Origin: JAJDGF01 sp031549325
GTDB taxonomy: Bacteria > Bacillota > Clostridia > Christensenellales > Aristaeellaceae
Assembly (NCBI GenBank): GCA_031549325.1
Contig: JAVBQA010000114.1
Location: 1 to 11,792 of the forward strand
Direction: 5' to 3'
Length of the DNA: 11,792 nt
Shown piece by piece: positions 1-6,653 of this stretch (the first letter of the stretch is position 1; each line of letters starts with the position of its first letter). The translations under genes were made by a program, and so were the position numbers. The notes beneath the pieces are model-generated. The model ran no database searches. It was not told where the DNA came from and saw nothing but the letters and a program-made list of their open reading frames with translations.

Positions 1-671
1 GGCATGGGCATGTTCCGGATTTTGATGACGTTCTCAAGGTTCTTGACATCCGGCATGGGGATGGTCTTGGGGTTGCCCAGCATCTGCGCGATCAGGATGG
101 ACTTGCCCGCGGCCTCCATCATCTCGAGGAACTCCAGCGCGCGCCAGATGCCCTCCGGGCTGACCATGACCGCGCCGTGGTTCTCCATCAGGAATCCGTT
201 GCTCCGCTCGATCACGGCGTCAAAGTTCTCGGCCAGTTTGTCGGACAGCGGCTCGGCGTAGGGCACCATGATCATCGGCCCCACCTCGATGACCGGTTCG
301 GGCAGGAACGGCTTTTGCATCCAGTCGCCGCCCGCGATGGCAAAACCGGTCAGGATGGGCGGATGCGCGTGCACAATGCCCTTGACATCCGGGCGCTTGT
401 TCATGATGCGCACGTGAAACGGCCACTCCCCGGTTGGCTTTCGGCCCTCTTTCGCGTAGAGCACATTGCCTTTCATGTCCACCGCGCAGATGTCCTCAAA
501 CGTGATGGCGATCTTGGCCACCTTGGTGGGGGTGATGAGCACCACGTCGTCGTCAGCCCGCAGGGACAGGTTGCCGCCCTGGCTGGTCACAAAACCGATT
601 TCGGCCAGCCGGTTGGCGGCCTTTTTGAGCTCCTCGATCTGCGCCTGGTACTTTTGCTGAAACGGATGCAT
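1..671 (-). CDS. Class II aldolase/adducin family protein (sugar-phosphate aldolase type), 3' end outside window
   Basis: Probable zinc-dependent aldolase of the fuculose/rhamnulose/ribulose-phosphate group, which splits or epimerises phosphorylated sugars in the cytoplasm. The 223 visible residues contain the family landmarks: SQGGNLS at 30-36 (phosphate-binding loop), KPTGEWPFH around 78-86 with E82 at the place of the catalytic Glu of FucA, HAHPP with zinc ligands H101 and H103, and ENHG with the third zinc ligand H165. FucA-type enzymes are about 215 residues, so little should be missing at the C-terminus. The ATG at 671 was chosen because AGAGGAAG lies about 10 nt upstream. An in-frame ATG at 692 would give 7 more residues but overlaps that Shine-Dalgarno. 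It follows the heparinase-like gene by 29 nt and is probably its operon partner. The family is sure; the substrate cannot be told from sequence. Confidence 0.9.
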   Translation of the reverse strand, partial: MHPFQQKYQAQIEELKKAANRLAEIGFVTSQGGNLSLRADDDVVLITPTKVAKIAITFEDICAVDMKGNVLYAKEGRKPTGEWPFHVRIMNKRPDVKGIVHAHPPILTGFAIAGGDWMQKPFLPEPVIEVGPMIMVPYAEPLSDKLAENFDAVIERSNGFLMENHGAVMVSPEGIWRALEFLEMMEAAGKSILIAQMLGNPKTIPMPDVKNLENVIKIRNMPM

Positions 672-700
672 GGATGAAGCACTTCCTCTCATTTCTCAAC

Positions 701-2413
701 CTATTGAACCGCCTTGGCGGATTGGAACACAAAGGCGAAAGTGCCGCCCGGCACGCGATCCTTGGTGGTGAACAGCACGCGGTAAAACGTGTCGCCCCAC
801 AGCTGGCGCTGGTGCGGTTTCAGCGTGAGCGGCTCGATGCTGACGTTCAGCTCGCCCTCCCAGAGCAGCTCGATGTCCCCGAGCAGCACGCGCTCGCCCG
901 AAATCTCGGGGCGCCTGGGGGTGACGAACCGGAACTGCGCCATGGATTCCACGCCCTGCTCGAAGTCCATCACGTCCATCAGCCGCACGCTGCCCGGCGC
1001 GACCAGCATCAGCGTGCGCTGCCAGCTGAACAGCCGCGCCTCGGGCGGATACGCCTGGGCAATTCCGAGGCTGAGCATGGTGTAGGTGGCGTCGAACCGG
1101 TGGTCGATGCCCTCCTGCGGGGGCTTGCCGGTGCGGAGCTGCTCGAACCCCGCGACCACCGGCACGCTGTGGCAGCCCGGATCGGGGTCGCCGCAGGGGT
1201 CGATCAGCACGGGCTTGCCCTGATAGAACAGCCACACGTCGCCCACGTCCAGATGCCCCTCGTGCGGGCGGTTCTGCCCGCCCATGAGGCTGGCGAACCA
1301 CGGGCCCTGGCACGCGGACAGCAGCTGCATGTTGGGCAGCGCCACGGTCGGGCGCAGCGTGGAAATCGCGGGCTCCTTGATGAATTCTGAATAGTACAGC
1401 GCGTTCAGCAGCTGGTGCATCAGCGGCCCGTCAAACTCGGCGGGGCTGCCGCTCTGGCGGGACAGCTGCGCCGCCAAGTGGCACAGCTCGCTCATGCGCA
1501 CGCTGTCGCCCAGCCGGAACAAGGAGAGCGGATCGATGACGGGCATGGGCGAATCGCCGCCCGGGTTGAGCAGGAACCCGTTGCCCGCCTGCAGCGACAC
1601 CGGCAGCATCGCCATGCTGACGAACTCGGGATCGTCCCGAATTTCCACCTCGCCGCCGCTGGCCAGGGACAGCATGAACAAGCAGTTGTTCAGCGCCAGC
1701 ACGTCGGGCATCTGGCGCTCCAGCCCGTTTTTCATGCCGCCGTCGGGCAGCGCCGTTTTCAGGTGCTGCTCGAGCATGCTGATCAGATGACGCATGCACA
1801 GCCAGCGCCGCTCCGGCTCCTCATCCATCAGCAGCACCGCGCCCATCAGCGCGTCCACCGCGCGGGGCAGATCGGCGCGGGAGAAGCACAGCGCGCGGGT
1901 GGACGTGTCGGCCAGGGGGATGAAGATCCGCTCGGCCAGCTCCCGCTTGATCCGAGGCATCACGCCGGTATAGGCCGAGATCTCCGGCCCCAGCATCCAC
2001 GCGCACAGCGCCAGCTCGCACGCGGTTTCGGCGGCGAACAGGTCAATCTGCGGCTCCTGGGGCAAACCGTCCGGCAGCGCCCAGGTGGATTGCTCGAGCG
2101 TGGCCCAAATCAGGTCCACGAGCAGGTCCACGTAGCGCTCCGGCCCTCGGACACAAGCGCCCATCGCCAGCGCGCGCAGCTGCGCGCGGCGGGCGGCGCA
2201 TGCCCGCTCGTAGGCGGCTCCCGCGCGCAGCATGGAAGCGGTCAGCGGCTGGACCGGTTGATACAGCACGTTCTCGGCGCGGCGGAACAGATCCTCGCGC
2301 AGCACGGCACCCACCTCGTCCCACACGCGCCGGTCGGACGCGGGCGGCACCGGGCGGAACGAGCCCACCGGACGCAGGCTCATCATCAGCACATCTCGCT
2401 GAAGGGATATCAT
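701..2413 (-). CDS. Heparinase II/III-like protein (putative cytoplasmic polysaccharide/oligosaccharide lyase)
   Basis: A 570-residue protein. The N-terminal two thirds is helical and rich in Leu/Ala/Arg, as expected for an alpha/alpha-toroid. The C-terminal third is beta-rich. At the junction, residues 381-402 (N-R-P-H384-E-G-H387-L-D-V-G, then a short beta hairpin and LIDP) resemble the HNHND-VGSF...LIDPG signature of heparinase II/III enzymes, which carries catalytic and metal-binding His. The usual Asn residues are replaced here, so activity is uncertain. No signal peptide or lipobox is visible, so it should act in the cytoplasm on imported oligosaccharides, unlike many secreted lyases. 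The ATG at 2413 is preferred over a longer start at 2467: AAGGAG (2421-2426) lies 7 nt upstream, and the longer form would overlap the previous gene by 43 nt. It sits between an oxidoreductase and an aldolase, which fits uronate or sugar catabolism. Family call is by motif and fold pattern only. Confidence 0.72.
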   Translation of the reverse strand: MISLQRDVLMMSLRPVGSFRPVPPASDRRVWDEVGAVLREDLFRRAENVLYQPVQPLTASMLRAGAAYERACAARRAQLRALAMGACVRGPERYVDLLVDLIWATLEQSTWALPDGLPQEPQIDLFAAETACELALCAWMLGPEISAYTGVMPRIKRELAERIFIPLADTSTRALCFSRADLPRAVDALMGAVLLMDEEPERRWLCMRHLISMLEQHLKTALPDGGMKNGLERQMPDVLALNNCLFMLSLASGGEVEIRDDPEFVSMAMLPVSLQAGNGFLLNPGGDSPMPVIDPLSLFRLGDSVRMSELCHLAAQLSRQSGSPAEFDGPLMHQLLNALYYSEFIKEPAISTLRPTVALPNMQLLSACQGPWFASLMGGQNRPHEGHLDVGDVWLFYQGKPVLIDPCGDPDPGCHSVPVVAGFEQLRTGKPPQEGIDHRFDATYTMLSLGIAQAYPPEARLFSWQRTLMLVAPGSVRLMDVMDFEQGVESMAQFRFVTPRRPEISGERVLLGDIELLWEGELNVSIEPLTLKPHQRQLWGDTFYRVLFTTKDRVPGGTFAFVFQSAKAVQ

Positions 2414-2420
2414 TCGACCA

Positions 2421-2427
2421 CTCCTTA
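2421..2427 (-). promoter_or_regulatory. Shine-Dalgarno of the heparinase-like gene overlapping the upstream stop codon
   Basis: On the minus strand TAAGGAG is followed by 7 nt and ATG at 2413. The TAA is the stop codon of the Gfo/Idh/MocA gene, so termination and re-initiation occur at the same spot. This points to translational coupling and fixes the start of the heparinase-like gene. Confidence 0.85.
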
Positions 2428-3546
2428 CACCTTGATCCACCGGTGTTCTTCGGCGGATTTTTTGCACAATTCCAGCAAGCGCTGCAGCCGCGCGCCGTCC
2501 ATCAGATCGGGCGAGGCGGGCGCGCCGTCAGCAACGCAGCGCAGGAAACTGTAATAACAGTGCATATGGGCGCGATCCCAGCCGATGCTGTTCTTGGGCG
2601 GCAGGAACTTGCCCGCCGGAGCCTCATAGCGCGCCACACAGGCGATGCGCGTGAAGCCGCGCTCGCCGCCGTAAGCCACGTCGGGCTTTGCGTTGTCGAA
2701 ATACCAAAGGTAGTTGGGCTCCATCAGGCTGAACCGCAGCGCGCCCCTGTCGCCGAAGATCTCGAAGCCTAGCTCGTCCTCCGCGCCGGTGGCAATCTTG
2801 CTGGCTTCCACGGCGCCGATGGCGCCGCCGGGCAGCTTGAGCAGCATCAGGCACTGGTCGTCCCCCAGCTCGGTGGTCACGCCGCCGCCCGGCGCGGGGC
2901 GGGACGCATACAGCGTCCGCAGCTCGCACAGCAGCGATTCGGGCTGTCCGATCAGCCAGGTGATCATGTCCAGCGCGTGGGATCCGAGGTCCAGCAGCAC
3001 GCCGCCCTGGGGGCGTTGCTTCCAGCCCACCGGGCGATGGGGATCTACCGAACCCGAGTGCAGATACCGGCTGGAAAACCCGAGGATCCGGCCGATTTTC
3101 CCCTCGTCGATCAGCTGCTTGGCGCGCAGCGTGGCCGGCCAGAACCGGTTGTTCAGCACCACCTGGGCGATCACGCCCGCGTCTTTCGCGGCCTGGGCGA
3201 TGCGCAGCGCGGATTCGTAAGTCGTGGAGACCGGCTTGTCCAGGTAGATGTGCTTGCCCGCTTTGATCGCGTCCAGCGCCATGCGCTCGTGATCCTCGTT
3301 GGGCGTGCAGATGGAGACGACCTGCACGTCGTCCCGGGAGAGCAGCGCCCGATAGTCGTCGGTGGCGTGCGCAAAGCCCATCTGGTCTTTCGCCTGCTCG
3401 GCCATGGCCAGATGGCGCGAGCACACCGACGCCAGCCGGGGCGCAAAGCCGATGTCCGGGTAGAACAGCGGCAGCGCCCGCAGGGCATGGGTGTGCGTCT
3501 TGCCCATGAAGCCCCAGCCGATCACGCCGATGCCGATGGTTTGCAT
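2425..3546 (-). CDS. Gfo/Idh/MocA family NAD(P)-dependent oxidoreductase
   Basis: A 373-residue cytoplasmic dehydrogenase of the family that oxidises sugars, inositols or their derivatives with NAD(P). The Rossmann nucleotide loop is G10-W-G12-F-M-G15. CTPN is at 80-83. The usual Glu-Lys-Pro motif appears as D103-K104-P105, a conservative variant that keeps the Lys. The C-terminal domain carries D186-L-G-S-H190-A-L-D193, where His/Asp are expected to contact the substrate. Length is typical (about 330-390). The ATG at 3546 has AAAGGAGG (3557-3564) 10 nt upstream. The gene ends in the Shine-Dalgarno of the heparinase-like gene, so these two are surely co-translated. The 53-nt gap to the lipoprotein gene upstream shows no terminator. 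The substrate is unknown; the neighbours suggest a sugar or uronate product. Confidence 0.95.
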   Translation of the reverse strand: MQTIGIGVIGWGFMGKTHTHALRALPLFYPDIGFAPRLASVCSRHLAMAEQAKDQMGFAHATDDYRALLSRDDVQVVSICTPNEDHERMALDAIKAGKHIYLDKPVSTTYESALRIAQAAKDAGVIAQVVLNNRFWPATLRAKQLIDEGKIGRILGFSSRYLHSGSVDPHRPVGWKQRPQGGVLLDLGSHALDMITWLIGQPESLLCELRTLYASRPAPGGGVTTELGDDQCLMLLKLPGGAIGAVEASKIATGAEDELGFEIFGDRGALRFSLMEPNYLWYFDNAKPDVAYGGERGFTRIACVARYEAPAGKFLPPKNSIGWDRAHMHCYYSFLRCVADGAPASPDLMDGARLQRLLELCKKSAEEHRWIKV

Positions 3547-3600
3547 GCTTTGGAAACCTCCTTTGGGTTGACGGGGACGGCGGACGCGCGGCGCGGGCCG

Positions 3601-5415
3601 CTACGGGATTGGCAACTCGGAGGTGTTCAGCGCGCCGGAAGCCAGGCCGTTGAACACATAGCCCCGCTTAAGGTTGTTCAGCCCATACACCGGTTTTGAG
3701 GTGGACAGCACCCCGGTGCGGAAGAACAGGCCCAGCAGCGGCAGTTCGCTCACCACCTTGATCTGGATGTTGAACAGCGCGCTGCGCAGGTTCTCCTCGC
3801 TCCTGGCCTGATAGGCGGCGCGCAGCAGGTCGTCCATCTCCTGGTTCTTGTAGCGCATGAAATTGCTCTTGCCCTCGGACATCAGCAGAAACGTGAGGTC
3901 GGGCACGTCGCTCAGCTCAAACCCCACCAGCGCCAGCTGGAACTTGCCCTCGTCCAGCGTGTCCAGCATCAGGCTGTGCGCGCTCCGGGTGATCTCGCCA
4001 CGGTTGTTGGTTCTTGGGCGGATGGTGGCCACGCTGACGTCAAACCCGACCTTGCGCAGCTGCGTTGCGATGGCCTGGGCGGCCTCGCTGCGGGTGGAGG
4101 TGGTACCCCGGTCGCAGGTGATCAGCTGCAGCTCCAGGTTGGTCAGCACGCCGTCGACCTCGTTTTGCAGAATGCCGTCGTTGTCCGGGTCGGTCCAGCC
4201 CGCGTCCAACAGGATTTGGTAGGCGCGCTCCGGGTTGTAGTTGTAGAGCGCGGCTTGCGGGTTATACAGCGAGCAGCCCGGCTGGATGGGCACCTCGCTC
4301 TCCTGCACCATGCCGGTGTAGACGGTGTTGGCCAGCGTGGTGCGGTCGATGGCGTACATCAGCGCCTGGCGCACGGCCAGATCCTTGAGAATGCCAACGC
4401 GCAAGTTGGGCACCAGGCACTCGTAGGTGTTGGTGCTGTAGTCCATCGTGATGCGGCCGGCCAGCGTGCGGTTGATGGCCATGGTGGGGTATTCGCTGGC
4501 CAGCGTATCCACCTCGCCCGCCTCGAAGCCGCGGATGGCGTCGGCGGCGGTGCGGTAGCACAGCCCCACGACGCGCCTGGCTTGCTCCGCGCTGCGCTTC
4601 CACCAGTGGGGGTTGCGCTCCAGCGACACCGCGCTGCCCGCGTCGTATTCCACGATCATGTAAGGCCCTGTGCCCACGGGCTTGGCGTAATCGATGGAGC
4701 CGCGCTGCAGCACCGGGAACGCCATCGCATACAGCAGCATGTAGCCCGAGTAGCCGTTCCTGCCCTTGACGGTCACGGTGTTTTCGGCCTTGGCGGTCAC
4801 GCTGCCCACGTAGTTGTTCAGCATGGGATACCAGTAGCTGCCCGGGTGGGCCATGATGTCGTTGTAGCTGGCCACCACGTCGTCCGCCGACAGGAGCGAG
4901 CCGTCGTGGCAAAACACGTTGCTCCTGAGGGTGAATTCCCAGGTGTCGCCCGACTGCGTCCAGATGTCGGCCAGCTCGGGCTGGGGCACGCGCTGGGTGT
5001 CCAGCGAGATCAGGCCCTCGTACACCAGCGTGTTCAGGTTCATCATGTCGAGGTAGGTGCAGCGCAGCGGGCTGATCAGCATGTCGTCCAGCGCCACGAT
5101 GCCGATGTTCAGCTCGCCCTTCTCGATGTTGGTGAACACCGAGGCGGATTGGTAGTCGGCGCTCGTCATGCGCTGCTGGGCTGCCTCCCGGATCTCGTCA
5201 ATGGTGGCAGGCGCGGGGGCGGGCGCCACGGGCGCTTGCTGTTCCGCCATGTTGCTGGGGGCATAGTAGCCCTCGCTGGCGTAGTTGGCTTCCAGGGGGG
5301 GCAATTGGTCGTCCGGCGTGACCACGATTTCGTTTTGCCGGTTGTTGCGGCCGCATCCGGCCAACAGCGCCAGGCTCAGCAGCAGCGCCAGCAGCCGCGG
5401 GATGTTATGCTTCAT
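3601..5415 (-). CDS. Extracellular solute-binding lipoprotein, family 5 (peptide/nickel/oligopeptide type), orphan
   Basis: A 604-residue lipoprotein. A positively charged start and hydrophobic stretch end in lipobox L18-A-G-C21, so it should be lipid-anchored outside the membrane. Residues 22-70 form a Pro/Ala/Gln-rich linker. The rest fits SBP_bac_5: NTLVYEGLISLD, then W-E-F-T-L-R-x-x-V-x-C-H-D-G-S followed by SADDVVASY, VGTGPYMI, and DLAVRQALMYAIDR. A D-P-D-N-D-G loop resembling a metal-binding EF loop is common in this family. Members bind peptides, murein peptides, nickel or sugars for an ABC importer, but no permease or ATPase gene lies in the window. The start at 5415 is set by AAGGAG (5423-5428), 7 nt upstream and inside the transglycosylase gene. 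The longer reading frame up to 5547 is rejected because it lacks the signal peptide at its N-terminus. It overlaps the transglycosylase by 11 nt, which suggests coupled synthesis and a cell-wall role (inference). Confidence 0.93.
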   Translation of the reverse strand: MKHNIPRLLALLLSLALLAGCGRNNRQNEIVVTPDDQLPPLEANYASEGYYAPSNMAEQQAPVAPAPAPATIDEIREAAQQRMTSADYQSASVFTNIEKGELNIGIVALDDMLISPLRCTYLDMMNLNTLVYEGLISLDTQRVPQPELADIWTQSGDTWEFTLRSNVFCHDGSLLSADDVVASYNDIMAHPGSYWYPMLNNYVGSVTAKAENTVTVKGRNGYSGYMLLYAMAFPVLQRGSIDYAKPVGTGPYMIVEYDAGSAVSLERNPHWWKRSAEQARRVVGLCYRTAADAIRGFEAGEVDTLASEYPTMAINRTLAGRITMDYSTNTYECLVPNLRVGILKDLAVRQALMYAIDRTTLANTVYTGMVQESEVPIQPGCSLYNPQAALYNYNPERAYQILLDAGWTDPDNDGILQNEVDGVLTNLELQLITCDRGTTSTRSEAAQAIATQLRKVGFDVSVATIRPRTNNRGEITRSAHSLMLDTLDEGKFQLALVGFELSDVPDLTFLLMSEGKSNFMRYKNQEMDDLLRAAYQARSEENLRSALFNIQIKVVSELPLLGLFFRTGVLSTSKPVYGLNNLKRGYVFNGLASGALNTSELPIP

Positions 5416-6025
5416 CGAATTGCTCCTTGTAGTAGTCGTAGACGCTCTGCACCTTGCGCACATACGCGCCCGTGACCTCAGAGGGGATGTTTTTGTCCAA
5501 CCGCAAGCCGTCACTGCTGTTCTCCGGGTCCTGCACCCATTCGCCAACCCGGCCCTGCCCGGTGTGGAAGGCCGCGGTGGCCGTGGCCAGATCGCCCTGG
5601 AACAGGTCGTCCAGATAGTTCAGATACCAGCAGCCGAGCTTCAGATTGGTTGCGGGATCGAACAGCAGCTCGTCCGAGTATGCCATGCCCTCGAACTTGC
5701 CCGACAGCCACTCGCCCGTATCGGGCATGATCTGCATCAGCCCGCGCGCGCCCACGCTGGACACCGCGTCCGGCCGAAACGACGACTCGCAGAACACCAC
5801 CGCCGCCACCCGCGCCGGATCGAGCCCCTCGGCCTCGGCGGCCTGCCGGATCTCTTCTTTGTAGAGCAGCGGGTAGCTGATTCTCTTGATGTCCCGGGGG
5901 AAGAAAAAGATGAAATACACAGCCAGCGCGCTCATCAAAAGCAGCGCCAAACCCAGCGCCAGCGGGAGCTTGTTTCGCCTGCGCACGGGCCGCCTTCGGC
6001 CGTGCACCATCACGGTTGTAGGCAT
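5405..6025 (-). CDS. Membrane-anchored lytic transglycosylase (SLT domain)
   Basis: A 206-residue protein that should cut glycan strands of peptidoglycan to 1,6-anhydro-muropeptides. A basic N-terminus (residues 9-19) is followed by one transmembrane segment at about 20-42, then a single SLT domain outside the membrane. The catalytic Glu is E80 in C-E-S-S-F. G95-L-M-Q-I-M-P101 is the second motif. The usual A-Y-N-A-G motif appears as A-F153-H-T-G156, an unusual variant, although Q-G-x-V-x-x-W after it is normal. The C-terminal IPSEVTGAYVRKV matches the end of the domain. ATG at 6025 has AAGGGA (6033-6038) 7 nt upstream, overlapping the coaE stop region. coaE ends 4 nt before it, and the lipoprotein gene overlaps its last codons. 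Small anchored SLT genes next to coaE are, from memory, frequent in Clostridia. Confidence 0.93.
   Translation of the reverse strand: MPTTVMVHGRRRPVRRRNKLPLALGLALLLMSALAVYFIFFFPRDIKRISYPLLYKEEIRQAAEAEGLDPARVAAVVFCESSFRPDAVSSVGARGLMQIMPDTGEWLSGKFEGMAYSDELLFDPATNLKLGCWYLNYLDDLFQGDLATATAAFHTGQGRVGEWVQDPENSSDGLRLDKNIPSEVTGAYVRKVQSVYDYYKEQFDEA
5423..5428 (-). promoter_or_regulatory. Shine-Dalgarno of the lipoprotein gene inside the transglycosylase coding region
   Basis: AAGGAG lies 7 nt before the lipoprotein ATG at 5415 and encodes Lys-Glu near the C-terminus of the transglycosylase. It decides the start and means ribosomes finishing the transglycosylase are positioned to start the lipoprotein. 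Confidence 0.85.
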
Positions 6026-6029
6026 GGCG

Positions 6030-6653
6030 TTATCCCTTCACGATGCGTGATTTCAGATCCTTGAACAGCCGCTGCACCTCGCGGTCGGTGTCCTCGATCT
6101 GGCGGTCGTTGCGGACTAGGGCGGTTGCGCGGGATTCGCGCTCCAGCTTGCCCATCTGGGCGGCCACGCGAGCCTCGGCCTGCTCTCTGGTGAGCCGGTC
6201 CCTGTTCATCAGGCGAAGCAGCTGTGTCTCGGGTTCCACGGTGACCACCCACACCTCGTCGCACAGCGCGTCCATGCCGGTCTCAAACAGCAGCGGCACG
6301 GACAGCACGCACAGGGTTTCGCCCCGGGCCGCGGCCTCGTCCAGCAGGGACATCATGCGCCTTTGCACCGCCGGGTGCAGGATGCCCTCGAGTTTCTTGC
6401 GGGCAGCCTCGTCGTGAAAGACCTGTGCGCCCAGCGCCTTGCGGTCGAGCGCTCCATCCGCCTGGAACACGGCGTCCCCGAAGCACTCGCGGATCCTTGG
6501 CAGCGCCTCGCCGCCCGGGGCGGTCAGCTCTCTGGAGAGCACGTCGGCGTCGATCACCGTCGCGCCCAGCCTGGTGAGCGCGTCCGAGGCCACGGTCTTT
6601 CCGCTGGCGATGCCGCCGGTCAGCCCCAGCACGAACACCTTATTTGCATGCAT
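6030..6653 (-). CDS. coaE: Dephospho-CoA kinase
   Basis: Catalyses the last step of coenzyme A synthesis, ATP-dependent phosphorylation of the 3'-OH of dephospho-CoA, in the cytoplasm. At 207 residues it has the family's usual size. The P-loop G13-G-I-A-S-G-K19-T20 is intact. V-I-D-A-D follows the first helix (substrate-side Asp), and S-V-P-L-L-F-E plus L-T-R-E-Q-A-E-A-R are recognisable family segments of the core and lid. The start at 6653 lies inside the end of polA (14-nt overlap) with a G-rich Shine-Dalgarno GGGGGA (6662-6667) 8 nt upstream. The polA–coaE pair is a known arrangement in Firmicutes. The next gene starts 4 nt after its stop. Confidence 0.97.
   Translation of the reverse strand: MHANKVFVLGLTGGIASGKTVASDALTRLGATVIDADVLSRELTAPGGEALPRIRECFGDAVFQADGALDRKALGAQVFHDEAARKKLEGILHPAVQRRMMSLLDEAAARGETLCVLSVPLLFETGMDALCDEVWVVTVEPETQLLRLMNRDRLTREQAEARVAAQMGKLERESRATALVRNDRQIEDTDREVQRLFKDLKSRIVKG

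Noticed and set aside
1415..2554. A 379-codon plus-strand open frame opposite the heparinase-like gene
   Set aside because: His/Gln/Arg-rich shadow with no ribosome binding site; it also runs into the opposite strand of the next gene.
3547..3600. Terminator between the lipoprotein and oxidoreductase genes
   Set aside because: Only very short GC pairings without a T-run can be drawn; the gap is GC-rich and ends in the next gene's AGGAGG.
3976..5475. A 499-codon plus-strand open frame opposite the lipoprotein gene
   Set aside because: Antisense shadow of a well-supported binding-protein gene, with a biased, repetitive composition.
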